A stretch of DNA of 64,000 bases from Lumbricus terrestris. Taxonomy: Eukaryota; Annelida; Clitellata; Crassiclitellata; Lumbricidae. Where the stretch lies: the NCBI GenBank assembly GCA_949752735.1, contig OX457041.1, positions 27,563,400 to 27,627,399 of the forward strand, in the 5' to 3' direction. The position numbers and the translations under genes are program-made. This document shows, one piece after another, positions 1-11,500 of the stretch. The notes beneath the pieces are model-generated. The model was not told the origin of the DNA. It searched no databases and saw only the letters and a list, made by a program, of their open reading frames with translations. Numbering within the stretch: the first letter of the stretch is position 1; every line of letters starts with the position of its first letter.

Positions 1-159
1 TGGCGTAGCCAGGAATTTTTCATGGGGGGTTTATGGCCGGAAACCCTGTTTTTTGCTATTTTTTCTTACTTAAATGGAAAAATAACCTTAAAAAACCTTT
101 TTCCGGAGCCAATGGGGGGGGGGTTTTAACCCCCGAAACCTCCCTTGCCTACGCCACTG
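1..159. mobile_element. hAT-like MITE, left end cut by the window edge
   Basis: The window opens inside a terminal motif TGGCGTAGCCAGG. The matching inverted end, TTGCCTACGCCACTG, finishes at 159. CAGTGGCG...CCAG termini are typical of non-autonomous hAT elements, and related ends occur at 32.1, 36.0, 49.8 and 52.3 kb. The interior is short, with G-run and C-run arms. The element sits inside a mariner transposase relic (160-748). The left target duplication lies outside the window, so the class is inferred from the termini. Confidence 0.6.
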
Positions 160-748
160 ACGTGAACGATGCGCCAGCGCTCCATCTTGCTGAAAGATGT
201 AATCATCAACTACAGACAGTTGGCGAATATCACGTAGAAGTCCTCTTGCGAGTACTTCATCGCAGTAATAACCACTGTTCACCTTAGTCTTTGGAGTAAC
301 AAAGAATGGCGCCGTCTTTCCTAGCTTTGAAACAGCCAACAAACCGAGCAGACGAAACCACACGCTTAAAGCCAACAAGAAGTGAATAACAGATGAAAAT
401 ATCGACAGAACAATGAGAACATGGTTCACAGACTAGAAGATCTTCACGGTTCAGACGCCAACAAACACTCAGAACGACCGTGTGTAGGCCTATGCAAAAT
501 TAGCTTTTGACATAATAATTATTCAGTTTCAGACTTTTTTCTTGAAGTTTTGTGGCAAAAAATGGAACCTCGATTCCTCGAATATTAATAGCATTATCTC
601 AAAACATCGTAATTGCATCTCTTAGATATTTTGCAGAATGATAAAATGGATAATTTTGTTCAATCTGATATATTGGACAAGATGCTCAGATAAAAATTGT
701 TCAAGTTATCAGGTGTCAATATTGTTGCATTCCTGCTGACCCACCCTG
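160..748 (-). pseudogene. Tc1/mariner transposon remnant
   Basis: On the minus strand, 160 to about 300 reads KVNSGYYCDEV, then LARGLLRDIRQLS, then FQQDGALAHRSR. This is the mariner transposase stretch around the second catalytic aspartate (QQD). The reading frame is lost on both sides. The element's end is CTGACCCACCCTG at 736-748, followed by a TA target. The hAT-like MITE at 1-159 interrupts the transposase directly after HRSR. There is no intact coding capacity. Confidence 0.65.
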
Positions 749-749
749 T

Positions 750-1504
750 ATATAATATACTAGCTGGGGTACCCGGCGTTGCCCGGGAAATTTAGGATTC
801 GATCCGCTCCGGCCACAACCCCACCACACAACACCCCACCACACTGCGACCTCTATACCAGTACGCCACCGGAGAAATTTGGGTTTGACGAAAATTTCCA
901 CCCCACCCCCCAACCCCTCCACCCCCAACCCCCTCCCACCCCACCACCCCCACTCCACCCCACCCTACCTCCCACTCCATCTCCCTCCACCCCACCCCCA
1001 CCCCTCCACCCCACCTCAACCCCACTCCCTCACTCCACCCCACCCCAACCCCCCACCCATCCCCAACCCCACCCCTCGACCCCTACGCCACCCCACCCCA
1101 CCATCTCCACCTCCACCCCTCCACTCCACTTTAGACACCTCTAAAACGGCGAAAATGACGGCTTTTATACGTGGCAAGCGAATGAAAATTGTTAGCGAAA
1201 ATTAGTGTTTTTGACCCCCCGCACCCTGGCCCCCCCTGGTGGTGGAGATTTGCCAACCACTGATCCGGGGGTTCTGATGGACCTCTATCTAGAAAAAAAA
1301 TTCAAATCAATAGCTGCGTTTTTTGAAAAAAAGGGGGGTTTCGCCCCCACCCTGGCCCCCATGGTGGTAGAGAATCGCCAACCCCTCGCCTTTGCGTCTC
1401 GTGCCGAGACCTACGCAGTAGTGAAGGTTTGGAGTGAAAAGCTCAAAAACTGCGAGCGTGCATTCTGGACAAAGTCACATACACACATACAAACATATAT
1501 ATAG
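750..1504. repeat. Unclassified interspersed repeat with C-rich core
   Basis: It begins at about 750 with TACTAGCTGGGGTACCCGG and a short GC hairpin (CCCGGCGTTGCCCGGG). It ends in CACATACAAACATATATATAG. Between these lie the C-rich tract (890-1130) and two diverged copies of a block containing CACCCTGGCCCCC, at about 1220 and 1350. No protein is encoded convincingly. The start and end style suggests a dispersed retroelement-like family, but I cannot name it. Confidence 0.4.
890..1130. repeat. C-rich low-complexity tract (CCACCCC-type)
   Basis: About 240 bp are almost entirely C, A and T, with runs of CCCC and CCCCC every 5-10 bases. The complementary strand is therefore G-run rich and could form G-quadruplexes. 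The apparent proline-rich and glycine/tryptophan-rich reading frames here are composition artefacts. Confidence 0.85.
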
Positions 1505-1533
1505 TCACATCCTTCCTTATAGATTATATATAA

Positions 1534-1535
<2 letters not shown>

Positions 1536-1581
<46 letters not shown>
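1536..1581. repeat. (TA)n microsatellite
   Basis: About 46 bp of alternating T and A, directly after the unclassified repeat. Similar TA runs occur at 33.75 kb and 54.7 kb. Confidence 0.9.
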
Positions 1582-1583
<2 letters not shown>

Positions 1584-2214
1584 CCTATGCCTGTCTCAGA
1601 AATTCCTCCTTGCCTGGATGCCAAGCATGCAACTGCAGGGTTTCTCTGTATATATTCTGGCTACTTGCGGTCTTCATAGGCTATATATTTCAGATGAGGA
1701 AAATGTTATTTCAAATTGCATGTAGGCTAGGCCTACATTCGCATGATCAACAATCACTCGATCAATTCATCAAAATATGTCTATCAAATTTGTGGAGTTG
1801 TTCACCTATTATGCCTAGGCCTACATATATAGGCCTAGTCCTTTAATATGTCAGGCAAGAATTTTGTTGCTAAGACTGATTATCGCCAAAGAAATAGGAT
1901 GTAGTTTGCAGGCAAGTTTGTGCTAATCTATACAGAACTTCCTCAGTTGAAAACCAGTTGCGGTCTGTCAATCGGAATGTTCACTAAAGGAAAAATATAA
2001 TAGGCCTATTAATAAGCATTGTGTAAGCCCATAGGCCTAGTAGTAAACTATAGCCACGTTCATAGCCTTGAGGAACCTCGTAGGCCTAATGCCAAAATAA
2101 CTGATTTCGAATTTTTTTATTGAGTGATTCATTCACTAAATGAATTTTTTATTCGCACCACTTCAAAGGTAGCCTAGCTATTACTCGGAGTCGTTCCCAG
2201 CTCGAGCACACAGT
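1582..2214. other. Gene-free stretch upstream of CHERP, rich in TAGGCCTA
   Basis: No exon-like sequence is visible. The palindrome TAGGCCTA and close variants occur repeatedly (about 1731, 1814, 1834, 2002, 2032 and 2080). AT-rich filler makes up the rest. Confidence 0.6.
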
Positions 2215-2312
2215 CTACAGATTGCGTGAAACCGATGCAGTGTCTGCGCTGCAATCGGGAGCACCTCTGAGTAGATATCTTGAAGGGGTGCTATAACAAA
2301 TGCACATACAAC
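2215..2312. mobile_element. 3' body fragment of a tRNA-derived SINE
   Basis: The sequence from GTGAAACCGATGCAGTGTC through TGCAATCGGGAGCACCTCTG to CTTGAA.GGG matches the body of the nearly complete SINE at 62276-62520 with point differences. The tRNA-like head is missing. It lies about 240 bp upstream of the CHERP start codon. Confidence 0.6.
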
Positions 2313-2549
2313 ATACAGACGGGCCGGCGAATAGCTTAAGTTGCTCGCAGAACGTCAAACCATTCACTTCAATCGATGAGCGTTTTAACCGGCACCCAGG
2401 TGTCGCCACACATCAATTTTGGAGCTTGATGTATGATCACCGATAACGCCATCTCTCAAAATGCTTAGTCCTTGTATGGAATCTCTGCTTCCGGTAGATT
2501 TCTGAGGATTTTGTTTTAGTTTTTCTTTAAATTCACATGAACAGATAAA

Positions 2550-5500
2550 ATGGACTTCCCAAAGGCTCCCGATGGTAAGATTCTAAGTTACGTACGTAAA
2601 GGCGTTATGTAGGATTAGTTAGAATTTGTTTTTCAATGTTTGCTTACGGAATGTACCCGACACCGGTGTGTCTGGTCATACCATGTTTTATTATTCGTGA
2701 GCTTTATGTTCGAGGGCAATTCTTGTATAAGCAAAATTAAAAGTTGGGTCTCCTACGGCCGGCTGATCAGTCATCACCGTACACAGACTTTTATAGAATG
2801 GATTGCTGCAACCTTCCACAGCGAAAATATGGTAAACACGCACACTGCATGCCCGTACTCCAAACAATATGGTTGACAACGAATACAATAAATTAGAGCG
2901 CAGCGACCTATCGACGGCATTTAAGGATGAGGTAAGAAGGAAGATCAGCAATAAAGTAATTTGAATAACATTCACGTGATCAAACCGCACAGGGTTTGCG
3001 CATCGGCATGCGTTGTCTCACAGTTGTCGATGAAGACGTGATGAGCAGGTAACATTCTTTATAGGAGGCAGTTAAAAACTTTAGCATGGTTGGGGTTGTT
3101 AAGACAGAGGGGTAAAGGGAGGAGTCATCATGCCCATATAGAGGTTGTCATATGTCTGCTGGTTGACAAAAAGAAACGTGAGCTCTGTACCATTTTCTAT
3201 ATACATGAACCTTAGTAATCTCAAAGTAGTGGAGATAGCTTACTGTAAGAGATTGCAAAATTCTATTTAATCCTAGGCTAGAGCAGCAATGTTGTTTGTG
3301 TAGATGCCAGGTTACCACCGGACTTATCTATGTTAGCTTCTACCACAAAATTTTTGTCAGTTTTTAAATTAGACCATTATATTTACATTTCTCTGAGAAC
3401 CATGAGAATAACTCTTATAAACTTAATATTTGAATCACCATGTCTTGGAAATATGTCTCCTGAAAATGATCTTTATACATTAACAAAAGTGTGTGAAATT
3501 AAGTATGCAACAAAAATAGAATAAGGAAAATTTTAACAATGCGAATTTTCAGATCCTGAGCTGAAGAACATTATCGACAAGTTGGCCAACTTTGTTGCAC
3601 GCAATGGACCGGAATTTGAGGCGATGACAAAGCAGAAGCAGAAGGACAATCCGAAATTCTCGTTCCTTTTCTCGGGAGACTACTTCAACTATTACCAGTA
3701 TCGAGTGACCACAGAACAAGCAAGTATGGATGCTTTTTATGTGATTTGAATGCAATGTCTGCTAAAATAAGACACTTAGTGTGGCTATGTCATTTATAAT
3801 TGTTCCCGAAATGTGTGCCCTTTGTAAACTTAGTAACAAATAGTACAGCAACCAGACACTGTCAGTGGGAAGAACAGACAGCAAAGGGACTAAACCACAC
3901 ATTCTAGTGTGCCTCAGAGGTTTGAAAAGAGATGGCTGATACTTCATATCCATGTCTGCCCGTTGGTATGGTCTCAAGGGACGTACTCTTCAAAAAATAA
4001 AGTGAATAGCAGAGTTAAAATAGGCGTTTAAGGCATTGTTCTTTTTGTTTGTACGGCAAAAAAATAAAATTCGTGTAGTAATTCAAACCAACAAGTAAGC
4101 AGTGAGAATTGATTATAACATGACAATATAATTATAACACTACCAGGTGATAACATGTTTAACCTTTCCCACCGGACAATTTAGCTCAATTCAATCATTA
4201 ATTGGAGTGGTAGAGGTTAACGTGAGTTGAATATAGTTGCTGTATGGCAGTCTGCAAGGTGTCCATCTGACCTTTAACTCGTTTCACAGTCATCCCAAGC
4301 GGGTTGCAGGGTAAGATGGGGCAAGTAGGTATTTAACCCGCATCCTTCTGATCTTTGTGCCAGCATGTTTCTAGTCAATCATCTCCTCACCGCAATGACG
4401 GCTCTAGTTAAACGAGGTGTATGAGGTGTGCTCTTTTCTTCTATATTGTCTTCTAGTCTTGAAACAGCAGCAGCAGAAGATGGCCCAACAGCAGGCGATG
4501 GTACAGCAGGCAATCACCCAGCAGGCAATACGAACAGCGCCATGGCAACAGCCGCTGCAGCAGCAGCCTCACATGCAGCAGGCGCAGATCATTCAGGACC
4601 AGCTCGAGCAGCAACGTCAGATCGCTCAGGAAGAAATCAAGCGCAGTGAGACGAATCTCGCAGCGCAGTATCAGCGGATTCTTCAGGAGCAACAGGTAAC
4701 GACGACAGGAGCAACACTGACGCGCGATTTGGATGGATGTTTGTTGCTTTCAACTTCAATCGCTTGGCTTATGTCTGCTTTGGATTTAAGGAGACAATTG
4801 ATATGAGCACTCCTCAGTCCTGAGGCTATATACAGTTTCATAACATGATCAATATCAGTTTTCCCATGATCGATCAGGTACCTGAACCGGAACCTGGGTC
4901 ATGGAGTTGAATAACCTGTATGCCATATCTTATATGTTTCATTTGAGCACCTTTACTGAAGCAGCAAATATGATAATATCGATATGCATTGTTTCTTGCA
5001 CAAATCGGCTTGTAATGCATATTCTGTTCAATCTGAGTTTTGTTCCGTTTAACTAAGAAGAGCTACTTTTTGATAAATTCGTTAAAAGATGCTATGTAAT
5101 GGTCTGTATATTATACATAGCTTCAATTTTAGATAACCTGTTTCCACTGACCAGTGCAACATTTCAGTCCATGTTGGTGCACGGTCAAAAGCGCGCAGGA
5201 CAAAAGCGCGCAGACAAATGCGCGCAGACAAATGCGCGCAGCGACATATGCGCGCAAGACAAAAGCGCCAACCGACAAATGCGCGCAACAGGAACAATGA
5301 AATCAAAATTTCGAGTATTAGAATGACCATTTAATATAACCACAACATCGTCAGAGACGGTTGTTAAAAGTAGATGAACAAGAGCATGTGGCGTAAGGTT
5401 CAAGACCTCTCTTGCCGCAGCCTATCGATCGTGACGACGAAAATATACGCCTTCAGAGAAATGGAAGCTGGATGAAGGTCAGAGAAATGGAAGCTGGATG

Positions 5501-8500
5501 AAGGTTCGCTATAGGTGAAATGGAAGCTGGATGAAGGTCAGAGAAATAGAAGCTGGATGAAGGTTCTCTATAGATGAAATGGAAGCTGGATGAAGGTTCG
5601 CTATAGGTGAAATGGAAGCTGGATGAAGGTTCTCTATAGATGAAATAGAAGCTGGATGAAGGTTCGCTATAGGTGAAATGGAAGCCGGATGAAGGTTCTC
5701 TATAGGTGAAATGAAAACTGAATGAGGCTCGAAATTTCGATTTCATTGTTCCTGTTGCGCGCATTTGTCGATTAGTGCTTTTGTCTTGCGCGCATATGTC
5801 GCTGCGCGCATTTGTCTGCGCGCTTTTGTCCTGCGCGCTTTTGTCGGCGTGCCGTCCATGTTATATGCTATCTGAAAGGAAAGGAGTCTGATTTCGAATA
5901 GTGTACAGTGCTCAGCAATTGTCAAAACTAGCCGAATGTCCCCTCATTTATTCTTCTTATCAAAATTCCCCGTGATGCAGACGACTGCACAATTGAGAAC
6001 ATCCTCGAGGCGCGTGACTTGTACGTTATCACACTTTACTGATCAATGCATTGAAGACATGCAGATCTGCGTCCCAGGTCATGCTGGCATCAACCCATCT
6101 TCTATCATCTGCGGTGAAGAGCACCAAGAGTTCACAGTCTATTGTCTGTGGCAATGGTTCCATAAGTCGTCTATTCCCTGAAGTAAAACCATGGGGTTGG
6201 AAACCATTACTCTTCGGAGAAAGCTGTGACCCCACGCTGATGAAGTCAAGCGCACTTCCGATCAACTGATTAAATTTTCGGTTTATGACACGTGTTTTAT
6301 TGCTTTGAATATTGTTGACTGCAGGTGATGATCGATGAGGCAATTGTTGCTGCGAAGAAGAATCACATTTCATCTCTGAGCCAGGAATGCGAGATTCCGT
6401 TGGAAGAGCTCGATAAAATCGTGTTGCCAATCATCGACTCCTGCACCAAAGATGCCATTTCCGTGGGTTTTTCTTTGACAACTGTTTGCTAATTTGCTGT
6501 TGCTTAAACTTATTTAACTAACAAAATAAATAAAACATGTTATTATTATTATTGTAAAAGTTTTCAGTTCACTCATGTAATGTAAATCTGAGGCGTGGTT
6601 AGTCAGTTTCCGGTAAGAATCCGGTAGGCTTATTTTTATTTATTTAAGTTTTTTTACGGGTCCTACATGTTCATTCCAAGTGTCTAGGATATTGTTTTAC
6701 CTTGAAGTAATTTGCTCCCTAGTGCTTACAATATCTGCATTTCCCTTTATTTCAGGACCGATGATTCGTTAAATTTGTTTACTTTTGCAGGGTGTTCCTT
6801 GTTCTGGAAGTGTATTTGTTTGCCTCTGAGTTTTAATAAGGGTCTTCTCAGTGTGGTCTTTAATATTGGAAGTAATATTTTTGCTCTTCAGGTACTTTAT
6901 CATTTCAGGAGTGTGCTGATAAAAGATTAACACTACCTGTATTGTGATAAAATTGTAAGTCATTAGATTAGTATACCCAACCATGTTTGCTTAATCTGTG
7001 TAAAATTATCTTTAAGTTTTGTGTATTGTTTCTACAGAATGGTAAAAATTGGATTTTCACCCACTTCACTTCACCAAAGAGTGGAGAACTTATAACAAAA
7101 TACCTGCTGGAAAGGTTAGATGTTTTGTGAATATGTTGAGGTAAACTTTCAATATGACCTGACTGTCTAGCGGAATATGCTTTTGACAATGCAACCATTA
7201 ATCAATGCTTATGTATTATAACGATGATGTTATAAAAGTCTGTTGATTTGATTCGATTATTAGAATATGGCACAGCTAGAAACTGCTGGTTCAAATTTAT
7301 GGTCTCTCTTCCAAAAATCATATACATGTACATGATGTACTTGTCGCAATACAGTAACGGAAAGTGTGTTTTCTCTCATCACACTATCTCTCGTGAGCTC
7401 TTTGAAATTCTCAGAATACATTCGGGAGTTACTTTTTGGGACAACTGGGTTGACAAACACAGCATTCTGTAGCACTGCAGCCTTGAAAATCAGTTCAGCA
7501 GCTCGGGAAGCATTTTCGGATTATCTTAATTTGCACCTTTTTTAAACCGTTCGATATTTTGAAGTTCTTGATGAGCTCTGTATATTTGTTGCAACACATA
7601 CATACATCTGTCTGAAATGGCTTACCTATTCATCGTCGCTTTCTCATTGCACGTCAAAGTTGAGGTTGACTGCAATGTTAAAGTGAGACAGTGCAGGAGG
7701 GAGTGATGTGATTACTTAACTATTCATAATTTCCTGTTTCGTGATAAAACACTTTCATCTTAAACTGATCTTTAGAAATATGACTTGTTGCGATGACTTT
7801 AACTTGTGTTGGCCACTTGAGTTGCGTCATGATGAAAAGGTGATGATAGCTGTTACTATTCCAAAGATATTGTTTTTGTAATTTTTACTGGGCATCTCTT
7901 GCATTTAAATTTGATTTCCTTGCAGGATTCTGGACAAGGATGCGACATTTGAACTGCGTCTCCATCTGATCTATTTAATAAATGACGTTCTTCATCACTG
8001 GTAATTATTCTAACCATTCTCTTTCTTTGCTACTCTTTATCCCATCTTAATATTTATCCACATTTGTTTGAGGTTGGTATTAACACATCACACTAATTCT
8101 AGATGATTTTATTTGACTGGTGTGCAAGAACCAATGTGTAGCGACCTCAGTTATATGACATATCGTGATATGCTTAATAAAATGATGTATTTCGAGTCGT
8201 ACTTCTATTCTAAAGTTATGTTCTTTCTATTCGTAATGAGCACTGTTTAGGTTAGTGTTATTTGAACATATTATTGGTAACTATAGTTGCTCCATTGTTT
8301 TATTTATTTTGTTAGTGATATAGCCACAGAACCACTTCAATAAGTATCTGATACAACTTGACAAATGTGATACTTGACGTTGAATTTAAAGTTAGAAGCC
8401 TTCTGTGCTTTTGACTTTGCATCATTTGTACTTTTTCAATTGTATCTGTTGTAGGCATGTGACATTTTGTGATGCAATCTGACAAATCATGCTTATATTG

Positions 8501-11500
8501 CGAAACCAACATTCACAAATAAGATTAACCGAAATATTTTTGGACTTATTTTAGATGTAAGATTTGGTGAGTAAGTAGGTTATGCATATAACTCTATGAG
8601 AATGCAAACAAGTAAGTATCAGCTGTACTAATTACCCCATTTCAGCAAAATGTACAATCACTAAATGCTTTCATGCTGTATAAGCCTGATTTTGTCACAT
8701 CGCCTTGCATGTATTTGAGAGATTTAATTCTTTTGCAGTTTGCGAAAGAACGTTGACGATCTGCGTAAGCTGTTGGAAGACATCGTCGTTGCTGCTTTCT
8801 GCGTTTCTCAGCTTGATGTTGACGAAGACCGCAAGTTGAAACTGTCTAGGGTTCGTTGTTTCTCCTGGTTTTTTGTTGGACTGAGTTTGGTTTTTCTTAT
8901 CAGGTTTAATTTGTTTGGATCCTGGGTTTGTTTACTGGCTTTGGTTTATCAAATAATAATGATGGATTTATGTGATCGGTTTTTGACTATTTAATCAAAC
9001 TTGACTTTTCCCATCAGTGTTAGGATTTGTTTTTGTTTTGTTTAATTTGTGTCTCATAGGGTGTTGCTTATTTTCACCAGGCGTGGCTTTGAGTGTAGTT
9101 TTTTGTGATCAGGTTTTGTTTGACTGTTGCTGAAACGATATTTTCCTATAGCCATGGTTGCTGATGAAGCTGGTTTTCATCTTCAAAGCCTGAGTTATTC
9201 CCTTTAACTCTTTGAAACATCTCATTTGGGGGGGAGGGGGTTCCACAGTAGCCTGTCTTCCAGTCTGTTGCCCTTTGCTGCTCAACTGGTTTTGTCTCGA
9301 CAATCACGATTAGCTGATTATCGATGTAATGTAATATAAGTTGATATCTTTTAGTGTTTGTGTGCATGGAGTAATGTGAATTCGCCTAGAAGTTACCATT
9401 GACTAGTGCCTTGTGTTCTTGTAATTGTAAATTTTATCATAGATTTGTGTTGTGCAACTTTAAGGGAAGCTCATCAGTAGAACTTGTGACAATTGAGCAG
9501 CACGATTGGATTAAATTGGGAAAAGAGGCTAAAATGACTAAGAAAACCGCATGTCACCGCGTAATAGAAGAATGGTCTGGCTATAGTGAAGCTTCTTTGC
9601 TGAACTGGGAAAGTTTGGAGTGGCTGGACAAGCAGGTCACCTTACACAGCAGTGCCAAGAGATCTTGGACTAGAATATGCAGAAGGGACTTAATGACCTT
9701 GAGATGTTGCACAGCCTGAAGGACAACTAGCCTATGCATTAGCATAAAGATTTAAACTCAGACAAATGCACTTTCTTTCACGTGAAGCTAGACATATAAA
9801 TTATATGCTTAAATGTAAGTGGTCTGCTGATTGGTAGAGCCATAGCATTTCACGCATATTGTAGCTCATCAAAGTGAAAAAGGACTAGACATGTGTAAAT
9901 GGCAAGATCATAATTAACCCTGGTGTGTGTGCTTCGATTTATGGTGATCAGAGTTGTGCTGAGCAACATTTATGAGGGCGATAAAAGTTTCAAGATTAGA
10001 TACCTGAGAATTTTTCTATTTAATTCGCTAGTTCGCTGTACAAGTTATGTCTTTTTTTGTGTTTCAGCTGCTTAGCCTGTGGGAGAGTAACAACTACTTT
10101 GAACAGGGTGTCATTGATGTAAGTTTCTTTATAGATGTTTGGTTTTATACTGTAGCCAAAATAGTGTTCGTAACTGACAATGACATGTTTGGTAATACAT
10201 GGGGAATCATGTAACTCTTACCTTTCTACCAGTACATCCCAAATATGTTCATCTCGGAATGAATGTAGAGTTCCCATGTCCCCTAGTGACAAGCAGTTCA
10301 GGTGGTTTTCTAGACCCTTGAACTAGCAATGGAGGAATCCAAAAATTGTGGCTAGAGAGTGCATCAAAGGACTTGCCAATGTTTACTTGGCAGCTGCTTC
10401 TTGTATGTACCAAATTATACAGACCAAGATAAACATATGTGGGCAACTTGCCCACAGTCGTTGCTTGATGCCCATTCAGCAGAATTCAACCTGCAGTTGG
10501 TGAATTGCAAGCCAGACATGCGCTGAATTGACCAATGTGTTGTAAATGTAGAATTCGATTGCTTAAAAAATAATGTGAAATTGTCAGTTTGTTGTTTTTG
10601 TGTCCTTTAAATTGGTAGTTTTTACCCAATGCTGTGGTGCTGAGGTTCATAGAGTCTATGCAAAATGTCTTATTGCATTACACGTGTTATCTAATGATAT
10701 ACTGCAGTAGTCATGCGTCACATAGCTGTGGTGACCTCCAGCACAGTACAGTAATTTTAATTATGCAATTTGCATTGTTTTATACCATAATATATATTCA
10801 TTTTACTAACACACAAAATTGTGGGATACAAACTATAAACCTGGAAGGAGGGATGGATATTAGCCTATTGCAAGTGTGTTTCTTTAGTGTATTTTTATAA
10901 AGTGTGTTTTTATATTCTGCATAATTGTAGCGTATGAAAGACCCGGACTCTGGCATGGCTACTTATCAGGTATGACATTCAATCACTATTGCCAAATTTC
11001 CTTTATGAAGCCGCGATTGTGATAAGTATCTGCAGAGGAATATAAACAATTGTGTTGGCTTTACCTTTAAAATTGTAGACCGAACTTTCTAAGAATTTAA
11101 TTAATCTCCTGTAACTGTTACTTGTACATTGTATATTAAAGACCTTTAACCGTGTTAAGGCCAAAAAAAATAATGCTGTGTTTCCGGTAACAGAGCTCTA
11201 AAAAATTGGGTGGGTAGGTCGAAAAATATTTTTATTTTGGTAAAATATTTTTATACAGCAACTATCCGAAAAATTATACCCAACTACTCTTTTTGCATAA
11301 AGGTACATGCTGCAGCAAAGTACGTGTTCTAAGCAAGTATAAACTGCCTATTTCCCGACTGTCTGTACCTAAAATTGCTCTAGAAAACAATTCTATTAAT
11401 TTCATTTTGTTGACATCTTTTGTGGTAAGATGAAGTGGGAAGGGAAGGGGAAGATGAGTGCGAACAGAACATCACTGCTAGGGGTCGTTCCAGACTGGCC

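Noticed and set aside
779..1205. Proline-rich frames
   Set aside because: C-rich low-complexity tract; no start context, domains or splice sites.
9399..9719. 106-residue frame in CHERP intron 7
   Set aside because: No recognisable domain, and it lies between exons 7 and 8 that join in phase without it.
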